Origin: CAVQXR01 sp046330455
GTDB lineage: Bacteria > Actinomycetota > Thermoleophilia > Gaiellales > Gaiellaceae
NCBI GenBank assembly: GCA_046330455.1
Contig: JAXLSU010000001.1
Span: 186,001-250,000, forward strand
Length of the DNA stretch: 64,000 bases
Direction: 5' to 3'
In this document: one piece after another, positions 15,934-23,807 of the stretch
How positions within the stretch are numbered: position 1 is the stretch's first letter
How the letters are laid out: each line of letters opens with the position of its first letter
Notes under the pieces: model-generated
What the model saw: the letters and a program-made list of their open reading frames with translations, nothing else
Database searches by the model: none
What the model was told of the DNA's origin: nothing
Program-made: the position numbers and the translations under genes

Positions 15934-17529
15934 ATGGAAAGCCCGGCGGTGATCGACGGTCGCTGGCAGGTGCCTGCCGGCTTCAACTTCACGCGCGACG
16001 TGATCGAGGCGCTCGCGACCGACCCGACCCGACGCGCGCTCGTCTTCGTCGACGCCGGCGGCGGCCGGCGCGAGCTGACGTTCGCCGACGTCGCCTCGCA
16101 GGCGGCACGCTGGAGCGGGCTCTTGCGGGAGCAGGGTGTCGGCCGGGGAGATCGCGTGCTCGTTCTCTGCGGCAAGACGCTCGACTGGCATCCGCTCGTT
16201 CTCGGGGTCTTGAAAGCCGGCGCGGTCGCGATCCCGTGCTCCGACATGCTGCGAGCGAAGGACCTTGCCTTCCGCGCGGGGCACTCGGGTGCCCGTCTGC
16301 TCGTGGCCGATCGCGGCGCCGAGGCTGAGGTCGAGCTGATGCGCGGGCTGATCGAGCGGCCTCCGCACGTCCTCTACCTCGATGAGGTGGCGCCGGCTCT
16401 CGCCGCCCAGCCCTCGTTGGCGGCTACCGAGGACACGGCGGCGGGGGATCCGGCGTTTCTCCTCTACACATCGGGCACGACGAAGAATCCGAAGGGAGCC
16501 GTCCACACGCACGGCTACTGCTTCGCGCAGCGGATGCAGGCCGAGCACTGGCTCCAGTCTCGTCCCGACGACCTGGTCTGGTGCACGGCGGGCACCGGCT
16601 GGGCGAAGTCGGTGTGGAACGTGCTGCTCGGGCCGTGGAGCACAGGCGCTCCCGTGGTGCTCCACGAGGGCCCGTTCGTGCCGGCGGAACGCTTCGAGCT
16701 CGTCGCCGACCTCGGCGTGACGGTTCTCTGCCAGGCACCGACGGAGTACCGGCTGATGGCGAAGCTCGACGGGCTCGATCGCTTCGACCTCTCGGGGGTG
16801 CGCAACGCCGTCTCGGCTGGCGAGCCGCTGAACCCCGAGGTGATCCGCACGTTCCAGGACAGCTTCGGGCTTGTGATCCACGACGGCTACGGCCAGACCG
16901 AGAACTCGCTTCTCGTCGCCAACCTGCCGGGGCGTGAGCTCCGCGTGGGGGCGATGGGCCTGCCGACCCCCGGGCACGACGTCGCCGTCATCGGCGACGA
17001 CGGGGCGGAGCTGCCGGTGGGCGCGGAGGGCGACGTGGCGCTCCGGGGTCGGCCACCGACGCTCTTTGCCGGCTACTGGGAGCAGCCCGACGAGACCGCG
17101 GCGGTGTTTCGCGGCGACTGGTACCTGACCGGCGACCGGGCGGTGCGCGACGGGGACGGATACTTCTGGTTCACGGGCCGCTCCGACGACGTGATCCTCT
17201 CCGCTGCCTACCGGATCGGCCCGTTCGAGGTCGAGAGCGCTCTCCTCGAGCATCCCGCAGTGGCCGAGAGCGCCGTGATCGGCAAGCCGGATCCCGATCG
17301 CGGCGAGATCGTGAAGGCGTTCGTCGTCCTCCGACCGGGCCGCGAAGGCGACGAGGTACTCGTGCGCGAGCTCCAGGAGCACACGAAGCGCGTCACCGCT
17401 CCCTACAAGTACCCGCGCGAGATCGAGTTCGTCGCCGAGCTGCCGAAGACTCGCAGCGGCAAGATCCGTCGCGTCGAGCTCCGCGATCTCGAGCGGCGAC
17501 GGGCGGACGGCGATTCCCGGGCCGGCTGA
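15934..17529 (+). CDS. AMP-forming acyl-CoA synthetase (medium-chain/ACSM-like)
   Basis: 531 residues of the ANL superfamily. Motif order is complete: the phosphate-binding loop LLYTSGTTKNPKGAVHTHG (about residue 180), YGQTE (about residue 318), YLTGDRAVRDGDGYFWFTGR-like adenylate-binding Asp and hinge, and the C-terminal KTRSGKIRR with the catalytic Lys. It activates a carboxylic acid to an acyl-adenylate and then to acyl-CoA. The WHPLVLGVLKAGAVAIPCS segment and SWTG-like region resemble ACSM enzymes rather than acetyl-CoA synthetase. I start at ATG 15934; an alternative ATG is at 15916. The next ORF follows 26 bp downstream. Confidence 0.9.
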   Translation: MESPAVIDGRWQVPAGFNFTRDVIEALATDPTRRALVFVDAGGGRRELTFADVASQAARWSGLLREQGVGRGDRVLVLCGKTLDWHPLVLGVLKAGAVAIPCSDMLRAKDLAFRAGHSGARLLVADRGAEAEVELMRGLIERPPHVLYLDEVAPALAAQPSLAATEDTAAGDPAFLLYTSGTTKNPKGAVHTHGYCFAQRMQAEHWLQSRPDDLVWCTAGTGWAKSVWNVLLGPWSTGAPVVLHEGPFVPAERFELVADLGVTVLCQAPTEYRLMAKLDGLDRFDLSGVRNAVSAGEPLNPEVIRTFQDSFGLVIHDGYGQTENSLLVANLPGRELRVGAMGLPTPGHDVAVIGDDGAELPVGAEGDVALRGRPPTLFAGYWEQPDETAAVFRGDWYLTGDRAVRDGDGYFWFTGRSDDVILSAAYRIGPFEVESALLEHPAVAESAVIGKPDPDRGEIVKAFVVLRPGREGDEVLVRELQEHTKRVTAPYKYPREIEFVAELPKTRSGKIRRVELRDLERRRADGDSRAG

Positions 17530-17555
17530 GCTCCGGCCCCGACCGGCAGCGAGCC

Positions 17556-17864
17556 GTGTTCCATCTCTGGCACCAGAACCACGGCGGGATCGGCGGGCAC
17601 GTGTTCCTGCTCGACGAGCAGATGCGTGACCTGCGCGAGGAGCTGACGGCCCAGGGAATGGTCTGTGGCCGCGAGGGAGGTCGAGGCATCCCGCTGCACA
17701 AGCTCGAGACGCCCGGAGATCACTTCGTCTCGCCGGTCGAGCTCGACGAGGCCCTCGACGTGGCATCGGGCGAGCCCGCGGCGATCGCCGATGAGCGGCT
17801 CTGGCGGGACTTCCTCGCCTTCCTCGAGGGCGCCGCACACCGCGGCGGCCTCCGAATCAAGTAG
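17556..17864 (+). CDS. conserved-looking hypothetical protein, stop codon supplied by a REP element
   Basis: 102 residues from GTG 17556. Unfamiliar sequence with an N-terminal FHLWHQNHGGIGGHVF segment rich in His and a mid-part GIPLHKLETPGDHFVSPVEL. The closeness to the acyl-CoA synthetase suggests cotranscription. The stop is the TAG of the GTAG foot of the first REP element, so the C-terminus may have been altered by REP insertion. No function is assigned. Confidence 0.55.
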   Translation: MFHLWHQNHGGIGGHVFLLDEQMRDLREELTAQGMVCGREGGRGIPLHKLETPGDHFVSPVELDEALDVASGEPAAIADERLWRDFLAFLEGAAHRGGLRIK

Positions 17865-17885
17865 GGGCGGGATCTCATCCCGCCC
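17861..17885 (+). repeat. REP element (GTAG foot, GCGGGAT class)
   Basis: GTAG followed by an imperfect hairpin with arms GGGCGGGAT / ATCCCGCCC and a CTC loop. The TAG is also the stop codon of the gene ending at 17864. Confidence 0.85.
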
Positions 17886-17933
17886 GTTCGTGCCGGTCGG
17901 TGGTGGGCCGTGTCCGGAGGGTTGCGTGGGGCT

Positions 17934-17958
17934 GTAGGGGCGGGATCTCATCCCGCCC
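17934..17958 (+). repeat. REP element (GCGGGAT class), direct repeat of the one at 17861
   Basis: Identical foot and arms to the previous copy, 73 bp downstream and in the same orientation, ahead of the convergent ABC operon. Confidence 0.85.
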
Positions 17959-17974
17959 GCCGCTCTCGCTGCCG

Positions 17975-18748
17975 TTACCCGGCCTGCTCGGCCTTGCGCA
18001 TCCCGCGCAGCGCCCAGAGCAGGAGGAGCCCTGCCGAGGCGAGTGCCAGCGCGAAGGCGAGGCCGACCCAGACCGGGTCGCCCGAGATCAGGCCGCGCCC
18101 CGCCTCGAGGATGTACGTGATCGGGTTCACGGTGGCGATCGCGTGGATCCAGCCCGCGAGCAGGTCGAGCGGCACGTACACGGGAGCGAGGAAGAGGAGC
18201 AGGAACACCGGCGTCTGCATGGCGGGGCCGGCCTGGATCGTCCGGACGCGAAGGGCGATCCCGGCCGCCCAGAAGCAGCCGGCGAGGTTCAGCAGCAGGG
18301 CGAGCACGACGAGCCCGAACAGATCGACGCGGCTGCCCCCGACCTCCATGCCCGAGGCGAGGGCGACGGCGGTGATGATGACGGCGCTGAAGATCCAGCG
18401 CCCGATCGCCCCGAGCACGTAGCCGGCGAGGATGGCCGAGCGCCTCGGTGCCGCCAGCATCATGCGCCTGCCGAACCCGCTCTCGAAGTCCCTCGCGATC
18501 GAGAAGCCGTTGAAGACGCCGCTGAACGCCGCGGACTGGAGAAATACGAACACGTACTGGAAGGCCGTGTAGCCCTTCGGAAACTCGAAGCCGGGGATGT
18601 TCGCGGCCGCAGAGAGGCCCCCGGCGAAGGCGACGAAGAAGAACAGCGGGAACATGATCCCGGGAATGAACAGCGAGCGGTTCGTGAAGTAGATGTGGAG
18701 GTTTCTCCACGCGACCCCGAGGGCGACCGATCGGTACCGGGCGGTCAT
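17975..18748 (-). CDS. ABC-2 type exporter permease (DrrB-like)
   Basis: 257 residues with six membrane helices. It opens with VAWRNLHIYFTNRSLF and PGIMFPLFFFVAFAGG, then FNGFSIARDFESGFGRRMMLAAPRRSAILAGYVLG, the ABC-2 signature, and near the end DLLAGWIHAIATVNPITYILEAGRGL. The start ATG overlaps the stop of the upstream permease (ATGA). Together with the ATPase it forms a two-permease exporter; the cargo (drug, lipid or polyketide-like compound) is not determinable. The gene ends just before the REP pair at 17861-17958. Confidence 0.92.
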   Translation of the reverse strand: MTARYRSVALGVAWRNLHIYFTNRSLFIPGIMFPLFFFVAFAGGLSAAANIPGFEFPKGYTAFQYVFVFLQSAAFSGVFNGFSIARDFESGFGRRMMLAAPRRSAILAGYVLGAIGRWIFSAVIITAVALASGMEVGGSRVDLFGLVVLALLLNLAGCFWAAGIALRVRTIQAGPAMQTPVFLLLFLAPVYVPLDLLAGWIHAIATVNPITYILEAGRGLISGDPVWVGLAFALALASAGLLLLWALRGMRKAEQAG

Positions 18749-19521
18749 GTGCGGGTCAGCCTCCTCGACAGCGACATGGCCGACCCGATCACACCTCCGA
18801 CGACGATCGCCAGCGCGATCGTGAACCCGAGGGCCAGCGCCTGGGCGTCCCAGCCGACGATGACGAGGCTTCGGATCGCCTCGATCAGGTACGAGACGGG
18901 ATTCGCGGTTGCGACCGCGCGGAACCAGTCGGTCTCGATCAGGTTTCGAGGGAGATACATGGAGGAGAACCAGAGGACCACGACCCCGATCGGAAAGAAG
19001 CCCTGGATCGCCTCGGTCGTTCCCGTCCAGAGCGCGAGCATGGAGCCGAGCGAGCCGAAGCCGACCGAGATGAGCAGCGACAGCAGCACGAGCACGAGCA
19101 CGCCGCCTGACCCGCTCGCGAACGACACTCCGGTCGCGAGCCCCACCACGAGGTACGTGATCGCCTGGATGAGCCCGAGCGCCATCACGCCCGCGAGGTG
19201 GCCCGCAAGGAGCGCCGTGCCCCGGAGCGGGGAGAGCGCGAGCCGGTTCAGGAAGCCATGCTGGATGTCGTAGGCGAGGTCCTGCCCGGAGGTGAGCGTG
19301 GCGAAGACGGCGCCCTGGAGGAAGCTGAACGCGAGGAAGAAGGAGAGGTAGGAGTCGGTCGGGAAGCCGGGGATGTCCGTGATCGCCCGGAGCCCTCCGC
19401 TGTTGACGGCGAGGAAGAGCAGCGGAAACACGAGCGCCGGGACGATGTTCAGCGGCTGGCGGAGCGTTCGGAGCACGGAGCGCCGTGCCACCATGCCGAT
19501 CTGGAGCGCCGGGCCGCTCAC
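18745..19521 (-). CDS. ABC-2 type exporter permease (DrrB-like)
   Basis: 258 residues starting at GTG 19521, which overlaps the ATPase stop as GTGA. Six helices with the ABC-2 pattern: RTLRQPLNIVPALVFPLLFL, then SGQDLAYDIQHGFLNRLALSPLRGTALLAGHLAG, and a late IETDWFRAVATANPVSYLIEAIRSL. It is a paralogue of the next permease, so the exporter is probably a heterodimeric membrane unit. The alternative ATG at 19494 would remove the coupled overlap. Confidence 0.92.
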   Translation of the reverse strand: MSGPALQIGMVARRSVLRTLRQPLNIVPALVFPLLFLAVNSGGLRAITDIPGFPTDSYLSFFLAFSFLQGAVFATLTSGQDLAYDIQHGFLNRLALSPLRGTALLAGHLAGVMALGLIQAITYLVVGLATGVSFASGSGGVLVLVLLSLLISVGFGSLGSMLALWTGTTEAIQGFFPIGVVVLWFSSMYLPRNLIETDWFRAVATANPVSYLIEAIRSLVIVGWDAQALALGFTIALAIVVGGVIGSAMSLSRRLTRT

Positions 19522-20516
19522 TCCGGGCTCGTCGCGGCGCCGTCCTCGGCCGCTCCCTCGAGCGTCCGTCCGGTCTTGGACAGGAAGACGTCGTCGAGTG
19601 ACGGTGCATGTAGCTGGATGTCGGCCACGCGTACGCCGGCGTCGTCGAGTGCCCGCACGATGGCCGCCAGGTCCTCGGCCCCGTGCGCGAGGCGGACGGC
19701 AACCGCCCGGGGGGTTCCCGCGCATGGCTCGCCGAACCGCGCGAGGATCGCTCCGATCGCGTCGCGATCCGAGCCGTCGGCAGGGATCGCCTCGAGCCTC
19801 GGCCGCCCGATCTCGGCCTTCAGGACCGGGGGGGTGCCCTCGGCGACGATCCGGCCGTGGTCGATGATCCCGACGCGGTCGGCCAGCGCGTCGGCCTCCT
19901 CGAGGTACTGCGTCGTCAGGAACACCGTGACGCCTTCCTCGTGGGCGAGGCGACCGACCTCCTCCCAGAGTGCGCCGCGACTCTGCGGGTCGAGGCCGGT
20001 CGTCGGCTCGTCGAGGAACAGGATCCGTGGCCGGTGGACGAGGGCGAGCGCGAGATCGAGGCGCCGCTTCATGCCGCCCGAGTACGTCCGGACACGCCGG
20101 TCGGCGGCCTGGACGAGCCCGACCCGCTCGAGGAGCTCCCCCGCCCGGGCCTGGCGCTCGTGGCGCGGGAGCGCGTAGAGCGCCGTCTGTAGTCGCAGAT
20201 GCTCTCGCCCGGTGAGCAGCGGGTCGAGCGCGGCCTCCTGGAGCGCGGCGCCGATGTGCCGCCTGACCGCCGGCCCCTGGCTGACGACGTCGAAGCCGGC
20301 GACCCGCGCCGTCCCCGCAGTCGGAGGGAGGAGCGTCGTGAGCACCATCACCGTTGTCGACTTGCCGGCCCCGTTGGGCCCGAGAAACCCGTAGATCTCA
20401 CCCGGGGCGACCTCGAGGTCGACGCCGTCGACGGCGCGAATCCCTCCCTTGAACTCCCGTACGAGGCTCTCGACCTCGATCGCCCGCTCGCCCGGCACGG
20501 CACGAAGGTTACGCAC
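19518..20516 (-). CDS. ABC exporter ATP-binding protein (DrrA-like)
   Basis: 332 residues. Walker A GPNGAGKST, Q loop in AALQEAALDPLLTGREHL, signature TYSGGMKRRLDLALAL, Walker B RILFLDEPTTGLD and the switch TTQYLEEADALADR are all intact. The C-terminal DUF4162-like domain ends in SLDDVFLSKTGR, a DrrA-type feature. It powers the two permeases encoded next. The start ATG 20516 has no close strong Shine-Dalgarno, but the frame and length fit the family. Confidence 0.95.
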   Translation of the reverse strand: MRNLRAVPGERAIEVESLVREFKGGIRAVDGVDLEVAPGEIYGFLGPNGAGKSTTVMVLTTLLPPTAGTARVAGFDVVSQGPAVRRHIGAALQEAALDPLLTGREHLRLQTALYALPRHERQARAGELLERVGLVQAADRRVRTYSGGMKRRLDLALALVHRPRILFLDEPTTGLDPQSRGALWEEVGRLAHEEGVTVFLTTQYLEEADALADRVGIIDHGRIVAEGTPPVLKAEIGRPRLEAIPADGSDRDAIGAILARFGEPCAGTPRAVAVRLAHGAEDLAAIVRALDDAGVRVADIQLHAPSLDDVFLSKTGRTLEGAAEDGAATSPE

Positions 20517-20569
20517 GGTCGAGCGGGTGGGCCGGAGAACCCGCCCCGTTCCGTTCTCGGCGGCAGGGC

Positions 20570-20594
20570 GGGCGGGATCAGACCCCGCCCCTAC
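20570..20594 (-). repeat. REP element (variant GCGGGGT/ATCCCGCC)
   Basis: Reverse orientation, with CTAC (GTAG on the minus strand) at 20591-20594. The two GTAG feet of this copy and the next face each other across a 21-bp spacer. Confidence 0.8.
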
Positions 20595-20615
20595 AGGTCA
20601 GGCCGGGTGCTTCCT

Positions 20616-20640
20616 GTAGGGGTCGGATCTCATCCGGCCC
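20616..20640 (+). repeat. REP element (TCGGAT/ATCCGGCC arms)
   Basis: GTAG at 20616 followed by GGGTCGGAT, CTC, ATCCGGCCC. It forms an inverted pair (BIME-like) with the copy at 20570, upstream of the first RTX gene. Confidence 0.8.
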
Positions 20641-20700
20641 TTGCCGGGCGGGGCGACCTCGGTGGGCAGGGATTGCGGGTCTGGGTGCGAAAGGCGACGG

Positions 20701-20731
20701 TTGGTGTGCCGTGTCCGGGCTGTGGTACGGT
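20701..20731 (+). promoter_or_regulatory. probable promoter of RTX gene A
   Basis: TTGGTG (20701) and TACGGT (20726) with a 19-bp spacer, 50 bp upstream of the start. The TACGGT box and preceding CTG words are shared with the promoters of copies B and C. Confidence 0.4.
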
Positions 20732-20781
20732 TCTCGGTCATGTACGGGGGGGCAGGTGCCCCGCCGGATCAGGGAGGGAGC

Positions 20782-23257
20782 ATGGAGCGAGCGGGTGTGA
20801 GGAAGGGCCGGCGCAGGGCGGCGTTGCTTGCGGCGTTTGTCGGTGTGGCCGGGGTGTTTCTGAGTCTGGGGGTGGGGAGCGCCAGTGCGGCGGCAACCTG
20901 CAACTACGCCGGCGGTGTGGCGACGATCACGCTGCAGAACGACACGGCGGTCGTCTCGAAGGGGTCGTTGAACCATCTGAACGTGAACGGCGTGTGGTGT
21001 GCGCCGGCGCTCGTCAACGGCGATCCTGCCAACAACGGGGTCTGGTACATCTACGTGCAGGGGAACGGGACGGCCGACGCGCTCGTGATCGATGAGTCGG
21101 GCGGGATGTTCGAGCCGGGGATCGTGCCTGACGGCTACGACGACAATCTGCCGGCCGGGGTCGAGGGCAAGAACGACGTCGAGTTCTGGCTCGCTGGTGT
21201 CGAGGCGCTGTCGATTCTCGGGAACGCGGCGGCCGACAAGATCACGATCGGCTACGACCAGACGGCCGACTCGGGGTTCGCGGGGATCGTGAACCTGAAC
21301 GACGACGAGGACGCCGACGTCTGGCTGGACGGCGGCCCGTACCCGGTGATCTCGGTGGACGGGCGTGGTGGTGACGATGTGATCTCCGGGAAGGGCAGCC
21401 ACGGTACCGGTGTGGCTCACGGCACGGGCGATCCGACCGACTCGCCGGGCCTGACGCTCTCTGGCGGTGCGGGTAACGACCATCTGCAGGGCGGCGAGAA
21501 CGACGACTGGCTTGCCGGTGGTGCCGGCGACGATGCGATCGACGGAACGGCTTCCGGGTCAGAGCCCGCCCTTCACCGGGTCCTGCGCCGTTGAGATCGA
21601 CGTTTCGAGCGGGCCTGGAGTTCCTGGACTGGACGGACGGCGATTGGGTCGACTATTCGACTCGACTGGCCTGGTGACGGTGGATCTGGATCCGGGCGAG
21701 GTGCAGGGGCTGGTTCTGGTAGCGGCCCGGATGCGGGTACGGATGTGCTCCAGAGCATCGAGAACGTGCTCGGCTCGCCGGGTAACGACTCGCTCTCGGT
21801 GACAACACCTACAACCTGCTCGCCGGTGGTGCCGGTGATGACACGATCGCCGGTGATGCCGGGGACGATTGTGAGCGGGGTAACGACGGTAACGACACCT
21901 TCAACGAGAACGAGGGCACCTCGCAGGCCCAGGGCGTGACCGGCACCAACAACGGTCTGGATCTGATGGTCGGCGGGCGGGTCTGGATGACACGATCAGC
22001 TACTCGAGCGTCGACCTGGGTGGTCGTCTACCTCGAGCCGCTGCCGACCGGGATGATCCACGGCGGGAACGACGTGAGCTGCTGACCGGTCGCAGGAGAA
22101 CAACTACGGCCTGGTTCCGGACGGTGCCGACCTGAACGGTGACGGTGACGCCTTGGATGCCCCGGATGAGGGTGACTGTGTGTTCCTTGACACGGAGAAC
22201 GCGGTCACGGGTTCAAGTAACGATGTGTTGTTTGCGGCCTACACGAACAACCGGGCCGACAACGAGTTCACGGGTGGGGCCGGTAACGATGTTGCGATCG
22301 CCGGTGCCGGCAACGACGTCTTCCATGAGGGTGCGGCAGCGAACGGGGCCGACGACATGGACGGCGGGCACGGGCACCGACACGTGATTACGCTGCCCGT
22401 TCGAACAGCGTGAGTGTGTCGCCTGGAGGTGGTGTCGACAACGACGGTGAGGCCGGCGCGAGGGCGACAACTGCGGTGGTGCTCGACCCGGCCTGCGCCT
22501 CACTGGGGCGACCCCGCGAGAGCGGCTTCCGGTTGGCCTGGCGGTGATGAGGTGGCAATCCGCTCGGGGCCAGGATGCGTCGAGGAACGCAAACGGCGGT
22601 TCGGGGAACGACCAGTTGGTCGGTTCGATGCCGGGAACGTGTTGAACGGCAACGCTGGTAATGACGCGTTGACGGGTGGCGGCTCGACGGACACGTTGAA
22701 CGGTGGTGACGGTGACGATTGGATGTCGGGTGGTGCGGGTAACGACGCGCTGGCCGGCGGCACGGCACCGACATGCGACTACTCCAATGCCGGCTCTGGT
22801 GGTGTTGCGTGAACGTGAACCTGACCACGGGCCAGGCTTCGGTGAGGCAACGACACCCTGTCCGGGGTCGAGAACGCGAACGGCTCTTCAAGGCCTGCGG
22901 ATGCGCTTCGTGGTGATGCCGGCAACAACACCCTCAACGGTCGCGGTGGTGCTGATGCGATCCAGGGTGGGCTGGTGATGACACGATGAACGGCGGGATG
23001 GCCTCTGATGAGCTGTCTGGCGGTGCCGGTAACGACCGTGAGCGGTGCTGGTGGCGCGGATGCCGTGAACGGCAATGCTGGTGATGACAATCTCGCTGGT
23101 GGCCCTGGTGCTGACACCTTGAACGGTGGCGGTGGCGATGATGTGATTTCTGGGAACGCCCAGAAGGACTTCATGCGGGGCGGCCCCGGCTTCGGATCGC
23201 TGCAACCCCGGCACGCCCGGGCTTGCTCGCGGCGATGTCGCGCTGGTTGTGAGCTAG
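20782..23257 (+). pseudogene. RTX-repeat secreted protein A (multiply frameshifted)
   Basis: The ATG at 20782 with AGGGAGGG upstream starts a long signal peptide (AALLAAFVGVAGVFLSLGVGSASA), a beta-rich N-domain (VNGVWCAPALVNGD, LVIDESGG, ILGNAAADKITIG) and GG-x-G-x-D nonapeptides such as SGGAGNDHLQGGENDD. The intact frame ends at 21594. The same protein then reappears in other frames (for example GNDVLFAAYTNNRADNEFTGGAGND at 22225-22305 and NGNAGNDALTGGGSTD near 22646), with frame changes every few hundred bases up to about 23257. The intact ancestor would be about 820 residues, a Ca-binding secreted or surface protein. Either a decaying gene or a mis-polished repeat. Confidence 0.75.
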
Positions 23258-23290
23258 TTCGTAGCCAACTGGTTCGGCATGATGGGCGCG

Positions 23291-23304
23291 GGGCCGAGAG
23301 GCCC
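23291..23304 (+). terminator. hairpin after RTX gene A
   Basis: GGGCC, GAGA loop, GGCCC within a G/C-rich context shortly after the gene end. It matches the stronger hairpins after copies B and C, but the outer stem is degraded here. Confidence 0.4.
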
Positions 23305-23380
23305 GCCCCCTCCTCGTTACGGAGTGGCCGGCCAGGATCAGACCCCGCCCCACACCACGGGTTTGCCGGTTATTGGCCAT

Positions 23381-23399
23381 GATGAGATCCCGCCCCTAC
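23381..23399 (-). repeat. partial REP element
   Basis: Only the loop, one arm and the foot remain: GATGAGATCCCGCCCCTAC. The outer arm is replaced by unrelated sequence. Confidence 0.6.
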
Positions 23400-23454
23400 A
23401 CGCCCCGCCGGCCGGGGTTGACGACCCTCATGCCGCGGGAGCCACCCGCGGGCC

Positions 23455-23479
23455 GGGCGGGATGAGATCCTGCCCCTAC
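23455..23479 (-). repeat. REP element
   Basis: GGGCGGGAT, GAG, ATCCTGCCC, CTAC foot; one mismatch in the stem (C to T). Confidence 0.8.
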
Positions 23480-23539
23480 ACGCCCTGCCGGCCGGGTTGA
23501 CGACCCTCATGTCGCGGGAGCCCTTCACCCCCGCGGGCC

Positions 23540-23564
23540 GGGCGGGATGAGATCCTGCTCCTAC
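23540..23564 (-). repeat. REP element
   Basis: GGGCGGGAT, GAG, ATCCTGCTC, CTAC foot; two stem mismatches. Confidence 0.75.
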
Positions 23565-23635
23565 AGCTCCGGGGAGGCCGAGGGTCGGATCCCGTGGCCT
23601 CCGGGACGGTGGGGCCCCGGCGTGCCGCCTTTTCT

Positions 23636-23660
23636 GTAGGGGCCGGATCTCATCCGGCCC
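23636..23660 (+). repeat. REP element (CCGGAT class)
   Basis: GTAG, GGGCCGGAT, CTC, ATCCGGCCC with a perfect stem, in the opposite orientation to the three preceding copies. Confidence 0.85.
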
Positions 23661-23721
23661 GCGCGTCCTCAGACGGCTCTCGGGCAGGAGGCCGACCACT
23701 GCGGAAACGAACTATTCCGGA

Positions 23722-23750
23722 TTGTCGTTGTCGGCCCAAGCTGGTACGGT
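23722..23750 (+). promoter_or_regulatory. probable promoter of RTX gene B
   Basis: TTGTCG (23722) and TACGGT (23745) with an exact 17-bp spacer, 58 bp before the ATG. The block ACTATTCCGGATTGTCGTTG is shared exactly with copy C. Confidence 0.5.
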
Positions 23751-23807
23751 AGGCGACTGTGCCCGGGGGGTCGAGGGCCTCGGCAGGAACGTGAGTTGGG
23801 AGGGAGC

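Larger units (their letters stand above)
23258..23807. repeat. REP array between RTX genes A and B
   Basis: This 550-bp gap has no gene. It holds the terminator hairpin, then three reverse-oriented REPs (23381 partial, 23455, 23540) at about 80-85 bp periodicity. The spacer between them is itself repeated (GCCGGGTTGACGACC, then CATG, then GCGGGAGCC words). One forward REP follows at 23636, then the promoter of copy B. The same layout recurs at 26330-27007, so unit and flank were duplicated together. Confidence 0.75.

Noticed and set aside
15772..17838. 688-codon minus-strand frame
   Set aside because: Antisense of the acyl-CoA synthetase with complete ANL motifs.
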